Origin: Microbacterium limosum
GTDB lineage: Bacteria > Actinomycetota > Actinomycetes > Actinomycetales > Microbacteriaceae
Length of the DNA stretch: 64,000 nt
NCBI RefSeq assembly: GCF_036324365.1
Contig: NZ_CP137080.1
Location: 434,001 to 498,000, forward strand
Direction of reading: 5' to 3'
Shown in pieces: positions 9,430-18,801 of the stretch. The stretch's first letter is position 1, and each line of letters begins with the position of its first letter. Both the position numbers and the translations under genes were made by a program. Below the pieces are notes generated by a model that was not told the origin of the DNA, ran no database searches, and worked only from the letters and a program-made list of their open reading frames with translations.

Positions 9430-9436
9430 GACCACC

Positions 9437-10447
9437 ATGTCGACCAACACCCAGACCCCTCCGCGGCTCGACACCAAGGCGCTCAGCCTGCTCGGGGGCA
9501 CGAGCTGGCCCGACCGGCTGCGCGCCGCGGCACGCGGAGCCGGCCTCGTCGCCGTCATCATCGCCCTGTTCGTCGCGTTCGGGGTGGCGAGCCCGTCGTT
9601 CGTCTCGGGCAACAACGTCATCGCGATCCTGTTGCAGGCGTCGGTCGTCGGCGTCCTCGCGATCGGACAGACGTACGTCCTCATCACGGGGGGCATCGAC
9701 CTGTCGATCGGATCCATCGTCGCGGTGTCGGCCATCAGCGCGGGCATGTTCTCGCTCGTCGTGCCGCCTGTCCTCGCCATCCTCGGCGGGATCGCGGTCG
9801 GCGCCCTCGCGGGTCTCGTCAACGGACTGCTCATCACCCTCACGGGGATCACGCCGTTCATCATCACGCTCGGCACGATGAGCATCTACTCGGGACTCGC
9901 GCTCATCATCTCGGGCGGACGCGCCATCTACGAGATCCCGCAGGGTTTCAAAGACATCCTGGCCGGTCGCATCGCGGGAATCCCGATGCCGATCATCATC
10001 GTCATCGTCCTGACCGTCGCGAGCGCCCTGATCCTCAAGTTCACGACGTTCGGCGAATACCTGATCGCGGTCGGCGGCGCGGCCGAGACCGCGCGCCTGG
10101 CGGGCATCAAGGTCAAGACCATCACCGCCGGGTCGTACGTCGTGTCGGGTGCCGCCGCCGGACTCGCGGGGGCGATCCTCGTCGCGCGGCTCGGCGCCGC
10201 CGATCCGACGATCGGCGCCGACCTTCTGCTCATCGCCATCGCCGCCACCGTCATGGGCGGCACGAAGCTCACCGGCGGCGAGGGCAGCATGTTCGGAGCA
10301 CTCTTCGGAGCCATCCTGATCGCCACGCTGACCGCCGGGCTCACGTCCCTCAACGTCCAGGCGTTCTACCAGCAGGTCGCCGTCGGCGCCGCGATCATCA
10401 TCGCCCTGCTCATCGATCAGGTCGCACGACGGGCGCGCCGCGCATGA
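9437..10447 (+). CDS. Sugar ABC transporter permease (RbsC type)
   Basis: A 336-residue integral membrane protein with about nine to ten hydrophobic segments. It carries family landmarks such as GQTYVLITGGIDLSIGS, FTTFGEYLIAVGGAAETARLAG and DPTIGADLLLIAIAATVMGG. It forms the transmembrane pore of the CUT2 importer. It starts 7 nt after the ATPase gene and overlaps the next gene by 4 nt (ATGA), so transporter and catabolic enzymes are translated as one unit. Confidence 0.95.
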   Translation: MSTNTQTPPRLDTKALSLLGGTSWPDRLRAAARGAGLVAVIIALFVAFGVASPSFVSGNNVIAILLQASVVGVLAIGQTYVLITGGIDLSIGSIVAVSAISAGMFSLVVPPVLAILGGIAVGALAGLVNGLLITLTGITPFIITLGTMSIYSGLALIISGGRAIYEIPQGFKDILAGRIAGIPMPIIIVIVLTVASALILKFTTFGEYLIAVGGAAETARLAGIKVKTITAGSYVVSGAAAGLAGAILVARLGAADPTIGADLLLIAIAATVMGGTKLTGGEGSMFGALFGAILIATLTAGLTSLNVQAFYQQVAVGAAIIIALLIDQVARRARRA

Positions 10448-11238
10448 TCTCGGTCAGCACGCGAGACGACGTGGGCTTCGTCGTCCTGGATCGCCCTCGC
10501 AAACTGAATGCGCTGACGACCGACATGCTCGTTACCCTCGAATCGGCCGTGCGCGAGCTCGACTCCGCGGGGCTCCGAGCGGTGGTCGTGTCATCCAGCG
10601 GCGCACACTTCTCGGCCGGAGCCGACCTCGCCGAGTGGGCAACCCCCGGGGCGACGGACGCTCAGCGCATGTCGCAGGCGGGAGCGCGGGCGTTCGACGC
10701 TCTCGCGGGCATCGCCGTGCCCACGATCGCGGTCATTCGAGGGGTCGCCGCCGGCGGCGGGCTCGAGCTGGCTCTCGCCTGCGATCTGCGCATCGCCGGG
10801 ACGAGCGCCCGTCTCGGTCTCCCCGAGACGGGGCTGGCGAACCTGCCCGCTTACGGAGGGGTCGACCGCCTCGTCGCGCTCGTCGGCCGATCACGCGCCC
10901 GCGAGCTGCTCTACACCGCTGAGCTCGTCGACGCCGGACGGGCGGCCGAGATCGGCCTCGTCAACCGCGTCGTCGACGACGCCGCGCTCGACGACGAGGT
11001 GGCGCGCGTGATCGAGCAGGTCACCGCGGCGGATCCCCGCGCGAACGCGCTCGCCAAAGCGCTCACCGGTGGCACGCGCATCGACGGCCTGCTGGCGTCG
11101 TTCACGTCGCAGACCCCCGAGTCGCGCGAGCGCAAGAGCGCCTTCTTGGAGTCGCGATCGGCCGGCAAACGTGCCACCACCGCGACCGACATCGGAACAC
11201 AGCCCACCACGAACGACGACCGAGGAGCCCGCGCATGA
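10444..11238 (+). CDS. Enoyl-CoA hydratase/isomerase family protein (crotonase)
   Basis: A 264-residue crotonase. The oxyanion-hole region AHFSAGADLAEW and the AAGGGLELALACDLRIA helix carry the first catalytic Glu position; LGLPETGL carries the second. Both acids are present, which suits hydratase, hydrolase or retro-aldol chemistry on a CoA thioester. The C-terminus is short and polar compared with fatty-acid ECHs. Its place between a sugar-type permease and an ALDH, with a CoA-transferase three genes on, suggests that it acts on a CoA ester formed from the imported compound. The exact reaction is unknown. Confidence 0.85.
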   Translation: MISVSTRDDVGFVVLDRPRKLNALTTDMLVTLESAVRELDSAGLRAVVVSSSGAHFSAGADLAEWATPGATDAQRMSQAGARAFDALAGIAVPTIAVIRGVAAGGGLELALACDLRIAGTSARLGLPETGLANLPAYGGVDRLVALVGRSRARELLYTAELVDAGRAAEIGLVNRVVDDAALDDEVARVIEQVTAADPRANALAKALTGGTRIDGLLASFTSQTPESRERKSAFLESRSAGKRATTATDIGTQPTTNDDRGARA

Positions 11239-12773
11239 CCGCGCCGACGACACCCCTGCACGACCTGATCGGACCGGGCGCCGCGACCACACCCGACGGC
11301 ATCCTCGTCGCGAGCCTCGTCGACGGCCGACGCATCGTCGGCGACGCGCCGCCGTCCGCCCGCACGAGCCCGAGCGACAGCGGCCTGAGCTTCGGCGCGG
11401 CTCCTCTGACCGGCACGCAGGCGCAGTCGGCGATCGCCGCCGTCCGCCGCGGGTTCGACGATGGATCGTGGGGCCGCGCGACGGGCCGCGAACGCTCGCG
11501 GGTGCTCTGGAGGGCCGCCGAGCTGGCAGCCGACGCGACCGACCGGCTCGCCGAGCTGCTCGTCGTCGAGGCGGGCAAGCCGATTCGCGAGGCGCGCGGC
11601 GAGGTCGCCGCCTTCGTGAACTCGCTCGAGTACTTCGCCGGCCTCGCCCGGACGATCGGCGGTCGCACCGAGAACGACATCGACCGCTCGCTTCTGGCGA
11701 TGACCGTCCGCGAGCCCGCCGGGGTCGCGGGACTCATCATCCCCTGGAACTTCCCCCTCGGCATCCTCGGCCAGAAGCTGCCGCCCGCCCTCGCCGCCGG
11801 CAACACGGTCGTCGTGAAGCCGAGCCCTCTCACGCCCCTGACCGCACTCGCCGTCGCCGAGATCCTGTTCGCCGCGGGTCTTCCGACCGATGCGCTGAGC
11901 GTCGTGATCGGCGACGGCGAGGCCGGCGCCGCGATCGTCGAGTCCGCCGACACCGACGTCGTGAGCTTCACCGGCTCGACCGGAGTCGGACGCATCATCG
12001 CGCGGAGCGCCGGCGCCAACCGCCTGAAGCCCGTCGCGATCGAGGCCGGCGGCAAGACTCCCGTCGTGGTCCTCGACAGCGCCGACCTCGAATCCACCGT
12101 CGAGGGCATCCTCTTCTCGGCCTACTTCAACCAGGGCCAGGTGTGCGTCGCCGGCTCGCGGATCCTCGCTCAGCGGGGCATCGCGGCCGACCTCGCCGCC
12201 CTTCTCGCCGAGCGCGCGGCAGGCATCCGACTCGGCGCACCGCGCGACGAGACGACCGAACTCGGACCCCTCATCTCGCGGGAGCACTTCGATCAGGTGA
12301 CGGCACGCCTCAGAGCGAGCGTCGCGGCGGGCGCCGAGATCGTGGCGGGCGGCGACGGGGCGCTCGCGGACGCCGACGCGGGACCTTATCTGCAGCCCAC
12401 GATCGTCCGGTCGGACGACGACGCGAACCCGGCCATCGCCGACGAGATCTTCGGTCCCGTCACGGCGGTGCAGACCTTCGACGCCCCCGGCGAGGCCGTC
12501 GCGCGCGCGAACGCCCAGGCGTTCGGCCTCGCCGCCTCGGTGTGGGGCCGCGACACCGACGAGGCGTTCGCGCTCGCTCGCGCCCTGCGGGTGGGCACGG
12601 TGTGGATCAACGGATCCACCGATGCGCACCCCGAGCTGCCGCTCGGCGGTCGACGCGACAGCGGATTCTCGCCCGAGTTCGGCCGCGAGGGCCTTGAGTT
12701 CTTCACCGCTCTCAAGACCGTCATGGTGCGCACCGGCGGCCCGGCGGCCCCCTGGTACGGGGGTGCGCGATGA
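11235..12773 (+). CDS. Aldehyde dehydrogenase family protein
   Basis: A 512-residue NAD(P)-dependent aldehyde dehydrogenase. Visible motifs are PWNFPLGILGQKLPPALAAG, KPSPLTPLTAL, the catalytic Glu in IEAGGKTP, the nucleophilic Cys in NQGQVCVAGSR, and EIFGPV. An extra 60 or so N-terminal residues precede the usual domain. It overlaps both neighbours by 4 nt. In this operon it would oxidise the aldehyde made by the GMC oxidoreductase or released by the crotonase or DUF993 protein. That assignment is inference. Confidence 0.92.
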   Translation: MTAPTTPLHDLIGPGAATTPDGILVASLVDGRRIVGDAPPSARTSPSDSGLSFGAAPLTGTQAQSAIAAVRRGFDDGSWGRATGRERSRVLWRAAELAADATDRLAELLVVEAGKPIREARGEVAAFVNSLEYFAGLARTIGGRTENDIDRSLLAMTVREPAGVAGLIIPWNFPLGILGQKLPPALAAGNTVVVKPSPLTPLTALAVAEILFAAGLPTDALSVVIGDGEAGAAIVESADTDVVSFTGSTGVGRIIARSAGANRLKPVAIEAGGKTPVVVLDSADLESTVEGILFSAYFNQGQVCVAGSRILAQRGIAADLAALLAERAAGIRLGAPRDETTELGPLISREHFDQVTARLRASVAAGAEIVAGGDGALADADAGPYLQPTIVRSDDDANPAIADEIFGPVTAVQTFDAPGEAVARANAQAFGLAASVWGRDTDEAFALARALRVGTVWINGSTDAHPELPLGGRRDSGFSPEFGREGLEFFTALKTVMVRTGGPAAPWYGGAR

Positions 12774-13555
12774 GCCGCGGCTGGACGCTCGCCGAGGGCT
12801 GGGATCCTCGCCCGCTTCGTGGCGAGGTCGCCCTCGTCACCGGCACGCTCGGCGGCCTGGGACGCGCGATCGCCGACGGCATCGCTGCGGCGGGGGCGAA
12901 GGTCGCCGTGCACCACCTGCGTCAACCGGACGAGGCTGCCGCGTACGCCGACGAGCTGCGCGCTGGCGGGATCGAGGCGACCGTCGTCGAGGCGGACCTG
13001 ACCGACTGGCACGAGGTCGAGCGCATGCTCGCCGCGATCGCCGATGACCTCGGACCCGTCTCGCTGCTCGTCAACAACGCCGGGATGATGCGCAAGAAGG
13101 CCTTCGCCGAATCGACGTTCGCGGAATGGCGCGAGACGATCGAGATCGACCTCGACGCCGTCTTCACCGTCACGCGCCTCGCGCTGCCGGCCATGCTCGA
13201 GGCGGGGCGGGGCACCGTCGTCAATGTGTCGTCTCAGCTCGCCTTCAAGGGCGCTCACGACTACGTGAGTTACAGCGCCGCGAAGGGCGGGGTCGTGGGC
13301 CTCACGCGCGCCCTGGCTCGCGAGGTCGGCCCCGGCATCCGCGTCAACGCGATCGCACCCGGCCCGATCGAGACGCCGATGACCGCCGAGTACTCGACGC
13401 CCGAGTGGGTCGCCGAACGCACAGCCGGCGCCGTTCTCCAGCGGCTGGGCACACCCGACGAGGTCGTCGGCGCGGTCGTCTTCCTCGCGTCGCCCGCGGC
13501 GAGCCTCATCCACGGGCAGGTCATCCACCTCAACGGCGGCGGGGTGATGGCATGA
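12770..13555 (+). CDS. SDR family oxidoreductase
   Basis: A 261-residue classical short-chain dehydrogenase. The cofactor motif is TGTLGGLG near residues 24-31, followed by the NNAG motif, the catalytic Ser in VNVSSQ, and YSAAK with the catalytic Tyr and Lys. The ending IHGQVIHLNGGG is usual. The H in VHHLRQPDEA after the second strand gives no clear NAD/NADP call. It probably interconverts a secondary alcohol and ketone of a pathway intermediate. It starts inside the ALDH stop and overlaps the CoA-transferase start. Confidence 0.92.
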   Translation: MSRGWTLAEGWDPRPLRGEVALVTGTLGGLGRAIADGIAAAGAKVAVHHLRQPDEAAAYADELRAGGIEATVVEADLTDWHEVERMLAAIADDLGPVSLLVNNAGMMRKKAFAESTFAEWRETIEIDLDAVFTVTRLALPAMLEAGRGTVVNVSSQLAFKGAHDYVSYSAAKGGVVGLTRALAREVGPGIRVNAIAPGPIETPMTAEYSTPEWVAERTAGAVLQRLGTPDEVVGAVVFLASPAASLIHGQVIHLNGGGVMA

Positions 13556-15150
13556 CCCGCGGCGGAACGGCCACGGGGCCCCGCTTCATCTCCGCGACGC
13601 AGGCGGCCGAGCTCGTCGGGGACGGCGCGACGCTCGCAATCGGAGGATCCGGCGGCGGTCTCGTCGAGCCCGACCAGCTGCTGGCCGCCGTCGGCGAGCG
13701 CTACCGCCAGTCCGCGCACCCCGCGGGGATCACGCTCGTGCACACGACCGGGATCGGCGATCGCGCCGGCGCCGGCATGGATCACTTCGCCCAGCGAGGA
13801 CTCGCCGACCGGGTCATCGCGGGCAACTGGGGCATGGCCCCCCAGATGAGCAGGATGGCCGCCGAAGGCGACTTCGAGGCCTACAACTTTCCGCAGGGCG
13901 TCATGAGCCAGCTCTGGCGCGACATCGCCGCGGGCCGCCCCGGGCTCGTCACCCACGTGGGTCTCGGCACCTTCTGCGACCCGAGGGTCGAGGGCGGTCG
14001 TCTCAATCCCCGAAGCACCGGAACGTTCGTCGAGGTGGTCGAGCTCGCAGGACGCGAATGGCTCTTCTACCCGTCGTTCGACGTCGACGTGTGCTTCATC
14101 CGAGGAACCACGGCCGATGAAGACGGTAACATCTCGATGGAGGAGGAGGCCGCGCGGCTCGAGATGCTCGCGATGGCCCAGGCGACGCACAACCGGGGCG
14201 GGATCGTCGTCGCGCAGGTCAAGTACGTCGCCCGCTCCGGAGCCCTCGACCCGCGGACCGTCGAGATCCCGGGGATCCTCGTCGACTACGTCGTCCACCA
14301 CCCCGCCCAGAAGCAGGTCGTCACCCACGACTACAACCCGGGGTTCTCCGGCGCCGTGCGCGTCGCGCTCTCGACCCTGCCGCCCTTCCCGCTGGACGAG
14401 CGCAAGGTCGTCGCGCGGCGCGCGATCAGCGAGGTGCGTCCGGGCGACATCGTCAACCTCGGGGTCGGCATCGCCGACGGGATCGCCTCGGTCGCCGCCG
14501 AGGAAGGTGTCGACGACCGGTTCACCCTCACGATCGAGCAGGGCCTCGTCGGCGGGATCCCCGCGCGCGGCGTCATCTTCGGGGTGTCGACGAATCCCGC
14601 CGCGATCCTCGACCAACCGGCGCAGTTCGACTTCTACGACGGCGGCGGGCTCGACATCACCTTCCTCGGCTTCGCTCAGATCGACGCCGACGGAAACGTC
14701 AACGTCTCGAAGTTCGGCGGCCGCGTGGTCGGCACGGGCGGGTTCGTCAACATCAGCCAGAACGCCTCGACCGTCGTGTTCTGCGGCACCTTCACCGCGG
14801 GCGGACTCGTCGCGGTCGCCGACGAGGGACAACTGACGATCGAACAGGAAGGGCGCCACCGCAAGTTCGTCGATCGGGTCGAGCAGATCACCTTCAGCGG
14901 CGCCGAGGCGCTGCGGCGCGGGCAGCGCGTGCTCTACGTGACCGAGCGGGCGGTGTTCCGCCTCGAACCCGGCGGGCTCCGCCTCATCGAGCTCGCGCCC
15001 GGCGTCGACCTGCAGCGCGACGTGCTCGACCACCTGCCCTTCGAGGTCGCCCACGACGACCTCACGACCATGGCGACGGCTCTTTTCGTGCCCGAGCCGC
15101 TCCACCTCTCCCGTTCACCCCAGTTCTCCGAAGCGGAAGCACTCTCATGA
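13552..15150 (+). CDS. Acyl-CoA:acetate/3-ketoacid CoA-transferase (fused alpha-beta)
   Basis: A 532-residue family I CoA-transferase with both halves in one chain, as in propionate CoA-transferase/YdiF. The first half contains GGSGGGLVEPDQLLAA. The second starts near VVARRAISEVRPGDIVNLGVG and has the catalytic Glu329 in TIEQGLVGG. The enzyme moves CoA from a donor thioester to a carboxylic acid. I chose the ATG at 13552, which overlaps the SDR stop by 4 nt; the open frame reaches further upstream but only as a shadow of the SDR gene. It implies an acid intermediate that is activated for the crotonase. Confidence 0.9.
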   Translation: MTRGGTATGPRFISATQAAELVGDGATLAIGGSGGGLVEPDQLLAAVGERYRQSAHPAGITLVHTTGIGDRAGAGMDHFAQRGLADRVIAGNWGMAPQMSRMAAEGDFEAYNFPQGVMSQLWRDIAAGRPGLVTHVGLGTFCDPRVEGGRLNPRSTGTFVEVVELAGREWLFYPSFDVDVCFIRGTTADEDGNISMEEEAARLEMLAMAQATHNRGGIVVAQVKYVARSGALDPRTVEIPGILVDYVVHHPAQKQVVTHDYNPGFSGAVRVALSTLPPFPLDERKVVARRAISEVRPGDIVNLGVGIADGIASVAAEEGVDDRFTLTIEQGLVGGIPARGVIFGVSTNPAAILDQPAQFDFYDGGGLDITFLGFAQIDADGNVNVSKFGGRVVGTGGFVNISQNASTVVFCGTFTAGGLVAVADEGQLTIEQEGRHRKFVDRVEQITFSGAEALRRGQRVLYVTERAVFRLEPGGLRLIELAPGVDLQRDVLDHLPFEVAHDDLTTMATALFVPEPLHLSRSPQFSEAEALS

Positions 15151-16766
15151 CGACTCAGACATTCGACTACGTGATCATCGGCGCCGGTGCCGCCGGATGC
15201 GTCCTCGCCAACCGGCTCAGCGCGGATCCCTCGGTGAACGTCCTCCTGCTCGAGGCCGGGGGCGCCGACTCGTCGATGCTCGTGAAGATCCCGGCGGGGT
15301 TCGGCAAGGTCATGGGCACGGCGGTCAACTGGATCTTCGACACGGCTCCGCAGAAGCATCTGCACGATCGGACGATGTTCCTCCCGCAGGGCAAGGTGCT
15401 CGGCGGGTCGACCTCGATCAACGCCATGCTCTATGTCCGCGGCAACCGCGACGACTATGACGGCTGGCGCGACAAGGGCAACGTCGGGTGGGGCTACGAC
15501 GACGTCCTGCCCTACTTCACCGTGCACGAGCGCAACGAGCGGATCGCCGACGGGTTCCACGGGACGACGGGCGAGCTCAACGTCGCCGATCAGGTGCAGA
15601 CGAACCCGCTGTCGAAGGCGTTCGTGCGAGCATCGCAGCAGGCGGGGATCCCCTACACGAGCGACCCCAACGGCGCGGAGCAGACGGGCGTGTTTTACCA
15701 CCAGGTCACGCAGCGCGGCGCCAAGCGCGAGAGCGCCTCGACGGCCTTCCTGCGACCGGTCGCCCAGCGCCGCAACCTCACGATCCTGACGGGGGCCGAG
15801 GTCACCCGGATCGTCGTCGAGGACGGCGTCGCTACCGGTGCGACCTACACGCACGGCCGCGAGACGACGACCGTCCGCGCCCGGCGCGAGGTGATCGTCA
15901 GCGCCGGAGCGATCAACTCGCCGCGTCTGCTGCTGCTCTCGGGCATCGGTCCGGCGGACGAGCTGCGCGAGGCCGGCATCGAGCCCGTCCACGATCTGCC
16001 GGGCGTCGGCAAGAACCTGCACGATCAGCTCGAGGTCTACATCACGGTCGAGTCGCAGCAGCCGATCAGCTACACGGGCGAGGATCGCGCGCTGCGCATG
16101 CTCGGCCACGGGATCCAGTACACGCTCTACAAGACGGGCCCGGCGACGGCGACCGTCACCGAGGCGGGCGCCTTCGTGCGGAGCGATCCCGCGCTCGCGC
16201 AGCCCGACATCCAGCTGCACATGCTCCCCGTGATCGTGAAGTGGAAGGACGGAGCCCGCACGGCCGAGAAGGTCACGGGTCACGGCTTCACGATCCTGGC
16301 GTGCGCCATCCGGCCGCGGAGCCGAGGAGAGGTGCGCGTCACCTCCGCCGACCCGAGCGTTCCGCCGATCGTGGATCCGAACTACATGGCCGACGAAGAG
16401 GACTGGAAGACCTCGGTCGCGGGCCTCCGGATCATCCGCGACATCCTGTCGCAGCCGGCCTTCGCCCCCTACGTCAAGAGCGAGACGATGCCGGGGTCCG
16501 ACGTCACGACCGATGCGGATCTGCGCGCGTACATCACGGAATGGGGCAAGACCGACTACCACCCGGTCGGCAGCTGCCGGATGGGTGTCGACGACCTCGC
16601 CGTCGTCGATCCCGAGCTGCGTGTCCGCGGACTGAAGAACCTGCGCGTCATCGACTCGTCGATCATGCCCGACATCATCAGCGGCAACACCCAGGCGCCA
16701 GCCATGATGATCGGCGAGAAGGGCGCCGCCCTCATCCTCGGGACGAAGGCACCGGTCGCCCGATGA
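15147..16766 (+). CDS. GMC-family FAD alcohol dehydrogenase/oxidase
   Basis: A 539-residue glucose-methanol-choline oxidoreductase close in layout to choline dehydrogenase and alkanol dehydrogenase AlkJ. The FAD-binding IIGAGAAGCVLANRLS starts at about residue 8. GMC signature 1 (PQGKVLGGSTSINAMLYVRG) spans about 15384-15443. The catalytic His lies in YHPVGSCRMG, and the C-terminal SGNTQAPAMM carries the second active-site residue. It probably oxidises a primary alcohol of the imported substrate to an aldehyde for the upstream ALDH. No signal peptide is seen, so it acts in the cytoplasm. Confidence 0.93.
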   Translation: MTTQTFDYVIIGAGAAGCVLANRLSADPSVNVLLLEAGGADSSMLVKIPAGFGKVMGTAVNWIFDTAPQKHLHDRTMFLPQGKVLGGSTSINAMLYVRGNRDDYDGWRDKGNVGWGYDDVLPYFTVHERNERIADGFHGTTGELNVADQVQTNPLSKAFVRASQQAGIPYTSDPNGAEQTGVFYHQVTQRGAKRESASTAFLRPVAQRRNLTILTGAEVTRIVVEDGVATGATYTHGRETTTVRARREVIVSAGAINSPRLLLLSGIGPADELREAGIEPVHDLPGVGKNLHDQLEVYITVESQQPISYTGEDRALRMLGHGIQYTLYKTGPATATVTEAGAFVRSDPALAQPDIQLHMLPVIVKWKDGARTAEKVTGHGFTILACAIRPRSRGEVRVTSADPSVPPIVDPNYMADEEDWKTSVAGLRIIRDILSQPAFAPYVKSETMPGSDVTTDADLRAYITEWGKTDYHPVGSCRMGVDDLAVVDPELRVRGLKNLRVIDSSIMPDIISGNTQAPAMMIGEKGAALILGTKAPVAR

Positions 16767-17914
16767 GCGACCTGCGCCTGCTCGAGGGCGACGGAACGGT
16801 GAGCGCGGTCGAGCTTGGACCGGGCCTCACCGTCTCGAGACCCGCCGAGCCGCCCCGATCGCGCACGGTCTATGCTGCGGCTCACGTCGTGCCGGTCGCC
16901 TGGGCCGAGAACGTCCCCGGGCACCCCGCCGTCGTCGACTGGGACCACACCCTCGCGTTCCGCCACCACATCTGGTCGTGGGGCCTTGGCGTCGCCGACG
17001 CGATGGACACGGCGCAGCGCAACATGGGCCTCGGCTGGTCGGCGACCGCCGAGCTCATCCGACGGAGCGCGCACGAGGCGAGCACCGTCGGCGGCCGGCT
17101 GGTCGCCGGGGTCAACACCGACCACCTCCCGAACGACGCCGCGACTCTCGCCGAGATCATCGACGCCTATGCGATGCAGCTCGAGGTCGTCGAGGACAGC
17201 GGCGCCGAAGCGGTGCTGATGGCGTCTCGCCACCTCGCCCGCGCCGCCGAATCCCCCGCCGACTACGAACGCGTGTACGCGGCGGTCCTCGGGCGGGCCT
17301 CGCGACCGGTCGTCCTGCACTGGCTCGGTGAGCCGTTCGACCCGATTCTGCGGGGATACTTCGGTCCCGACGTCGAGACGGCGATGCAGACGGTCGTCCG
17401 CATCATCGACGACCACCGCGACACCGTGTCGGGCATCAAGATGTCACTCCTCGATCCTCGGCACGAGATCACCCTGCGACGACGTCTCCCCTCCGGCGTC
17501 ACGATGTTCACGGGCGACGACGACAACTACGTGTCGCTCATCGCGGGCGACGACGCCGGACACTCGGACGCCCTGCTCGGAGCGTTCGCGGCCTTCCCGC
17601 CCGCCGCGGCGCTGGCGGTCGCCGCACTCGACCGAGGCGACACCGAGGAGTACCACCGCGTCCTGGGGCCGACACAGCCCCTCGCGCGGCAGATCTTCAG
17701 CGCCCCGACTCCGTTCTACAAGACCGGGGTGGCATTCCTCAGCTGGCTCAACGGACACCAGCCGTCGTTCACGATGGTCGGGGGGCTCCACGCCGGCCGC
17801 AGCCTGCGGCACCTCAGCGAGATCATCCGACTGGCCAACGTCGCCGACGTGCTCGAGCAGCCCGAACTCGCTCGCGAGCGCTGGCACCGGATGCTCGAGC
17901 TGCACGGCGTATGA
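16763..17914 (+). CDS. DUF993 / dihydrodipicolinate synthase-like protein
   Basis: A 383-residue protein that I recognise as DUF993, which is distantly related to the DHDPS/class I aldolase TIM barrels. Typical segments are HVVPVAWAENVPGHPAVVDW, a conserved WSWGLGVADAMDTAQRNMGL, and FYKTGVAFLSWLNGHQ near the end. The reaction is unknown; by fold it could be an aldolase or lyase that splits a 2-oxo acid or sugar-acid intermediate. It overlaps the GMC gene and the isomerase gene by 4 nt each and is clearly part of the pathway. Confidence 0.8.
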   Translation: MSDLRLLEGDGTVSAVELGPGLTVSRPAEPPRSRTVYAAAHVVPVAWAENVPGHPAVVDWDHTLAFRHHIWSWGLGVADAMDTAQRNMGLGWSATAELIRRSAHEASTVGGRLVAGVNTDHLPNDAATLAEIIDAYAMQLEVVEDSGAEAVLMASRHLARAAESPADYERVYAAVLGRASRPVVLHWLGEPFDPILRGYFGPDVETAMQTVVRIIDDHRDTVSGIKMSLLDPRHEITLRRRLPSGVTMFTGDDDNYVSLIAGDDAGHSDALLGAFAAFPPAAALAVAALDRGDTEEYHRVLGPTQPLARQIFSAPTPFYKTGVAFLSWLNGHQPSFTMVGGLHAGRSLRHLSEIIRLANVADVLEQPELARERWHRMLELHGV

Positions 17915-18801
17915 CCGCGTCCGCCGAGCTCTCCCGGTGCTCGCTCAACCAGGCCACGATCAACGACGCCGATCTGGTGACTGCCATCGAGGCGTGCGTC
18001 CGCGCCGGCATCCCCTCGATCGGGGTGTGGCGCCGACAGCTCGCGCAACGGGGAGCACTCGAAGCCTCGCGCGCGCTGCGCGCTGCGGGACTGCGGGTGT
18101 CGAGCCTGTGCCGAGGAGGCTTCTTCACGTCGGACGACGACTCCGGGTGGCGACGCGAGCTCGACGACAACCGTCGGGCGATCGACGACGCCCACACCCT
18201 CGGAAGCCCCGTGCTGGTCCTCGTGCCCGGAGGGATCCCCGACGGCGGCTCGCTCGCCCGGGCGCACGCGCGCGTTCGTGAAGCAATCGAGGCGCTCGTC
18301 CCCCACGCCGCCTCCGCCGGCATCACGCTCGCGCTCGAGCCGATGCACCCGGTGTTCGCCGCCGACCGCGGAGTCGTCTCGACGATCGCCCACGCGCTCG
18401 AGATCGTCGACGGCCTGCCGGCCGAGATCGTCGGGATCGCGGTCGACTCGTACCACGTGTGGTGGGATCCCCGGATGACGGAGCAGATCACCCGAGCGGG
18501 CGCCTCGGGACGACTCGCCCTCGTCCAGGTCGCGGACTGGCTGCCGCCCACGGGCGATCCGCTCGTGGCACGGGCGTTCCCCGGAGAAGGTCGCATCGAC
18601 TTCGCCTCGTTCGCGACCGCGGTCGAAGCCGCCGGGTACACCGGATCGATAGAGTGGGAAATCTTCAACGCCTCGCTCTGGAAGGACGATCCGCTCCGCG
18701 TGGCCGCTCGAGTCGCCGAAGCACACCGTCTCCTGCTGGCACCCGCTCTCTCGCACGGGAATCCGCCGTCGCAGCACGTCGCCGACGAGGAAGCGCCATG
18801 A
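17911..18801 (+). CDS. Sugar phosphate isomerase/epimerase-like TIM-barrel protein
   Basis: A 296-residue xylose isomerase-like (AP endonuclease 2) TIM barrel. Landmarks are an N-terminal LSRCSLNQATINDADL, metal-ligand-type positions in ALEPMHP and VDSYHVWWDP, and a conserved IEWEIFN near the end where a Glu ligand is expected. Relatives include hydroxypyruvate isomerase, inosose isomerases and 3-keto-sugar enzymes. Its position directly before a glycerate kinase makes a C3 or ketose isomerisation attractive, but this is not proven. Confidence 0.82.
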   Translation: MTASAELSRCSLNQATINDADLVTAIEACVRAGIPSIGVWRRQLAQRGALEASRALRAAGLRVSSLCRGGFFTSDDDSGWRRELDDNRRAIDDAHTLGSPVLVLVPGGIPDGGSLARAHARVREAIEALVPHAASAGITLALEPMHPVFAADRGVVSTIAHALEIVDGLPAEIVGIAVDSYHVWWDPRMTEQITRAGASGRLALVQVADWLPPTGDPLVARAFPGEGRIDFASFATAVEAAGYTGSIEWEIFNASLWKDDPLRVAARVAEAHRLLLAPALSHGNPPSQHVADEEAP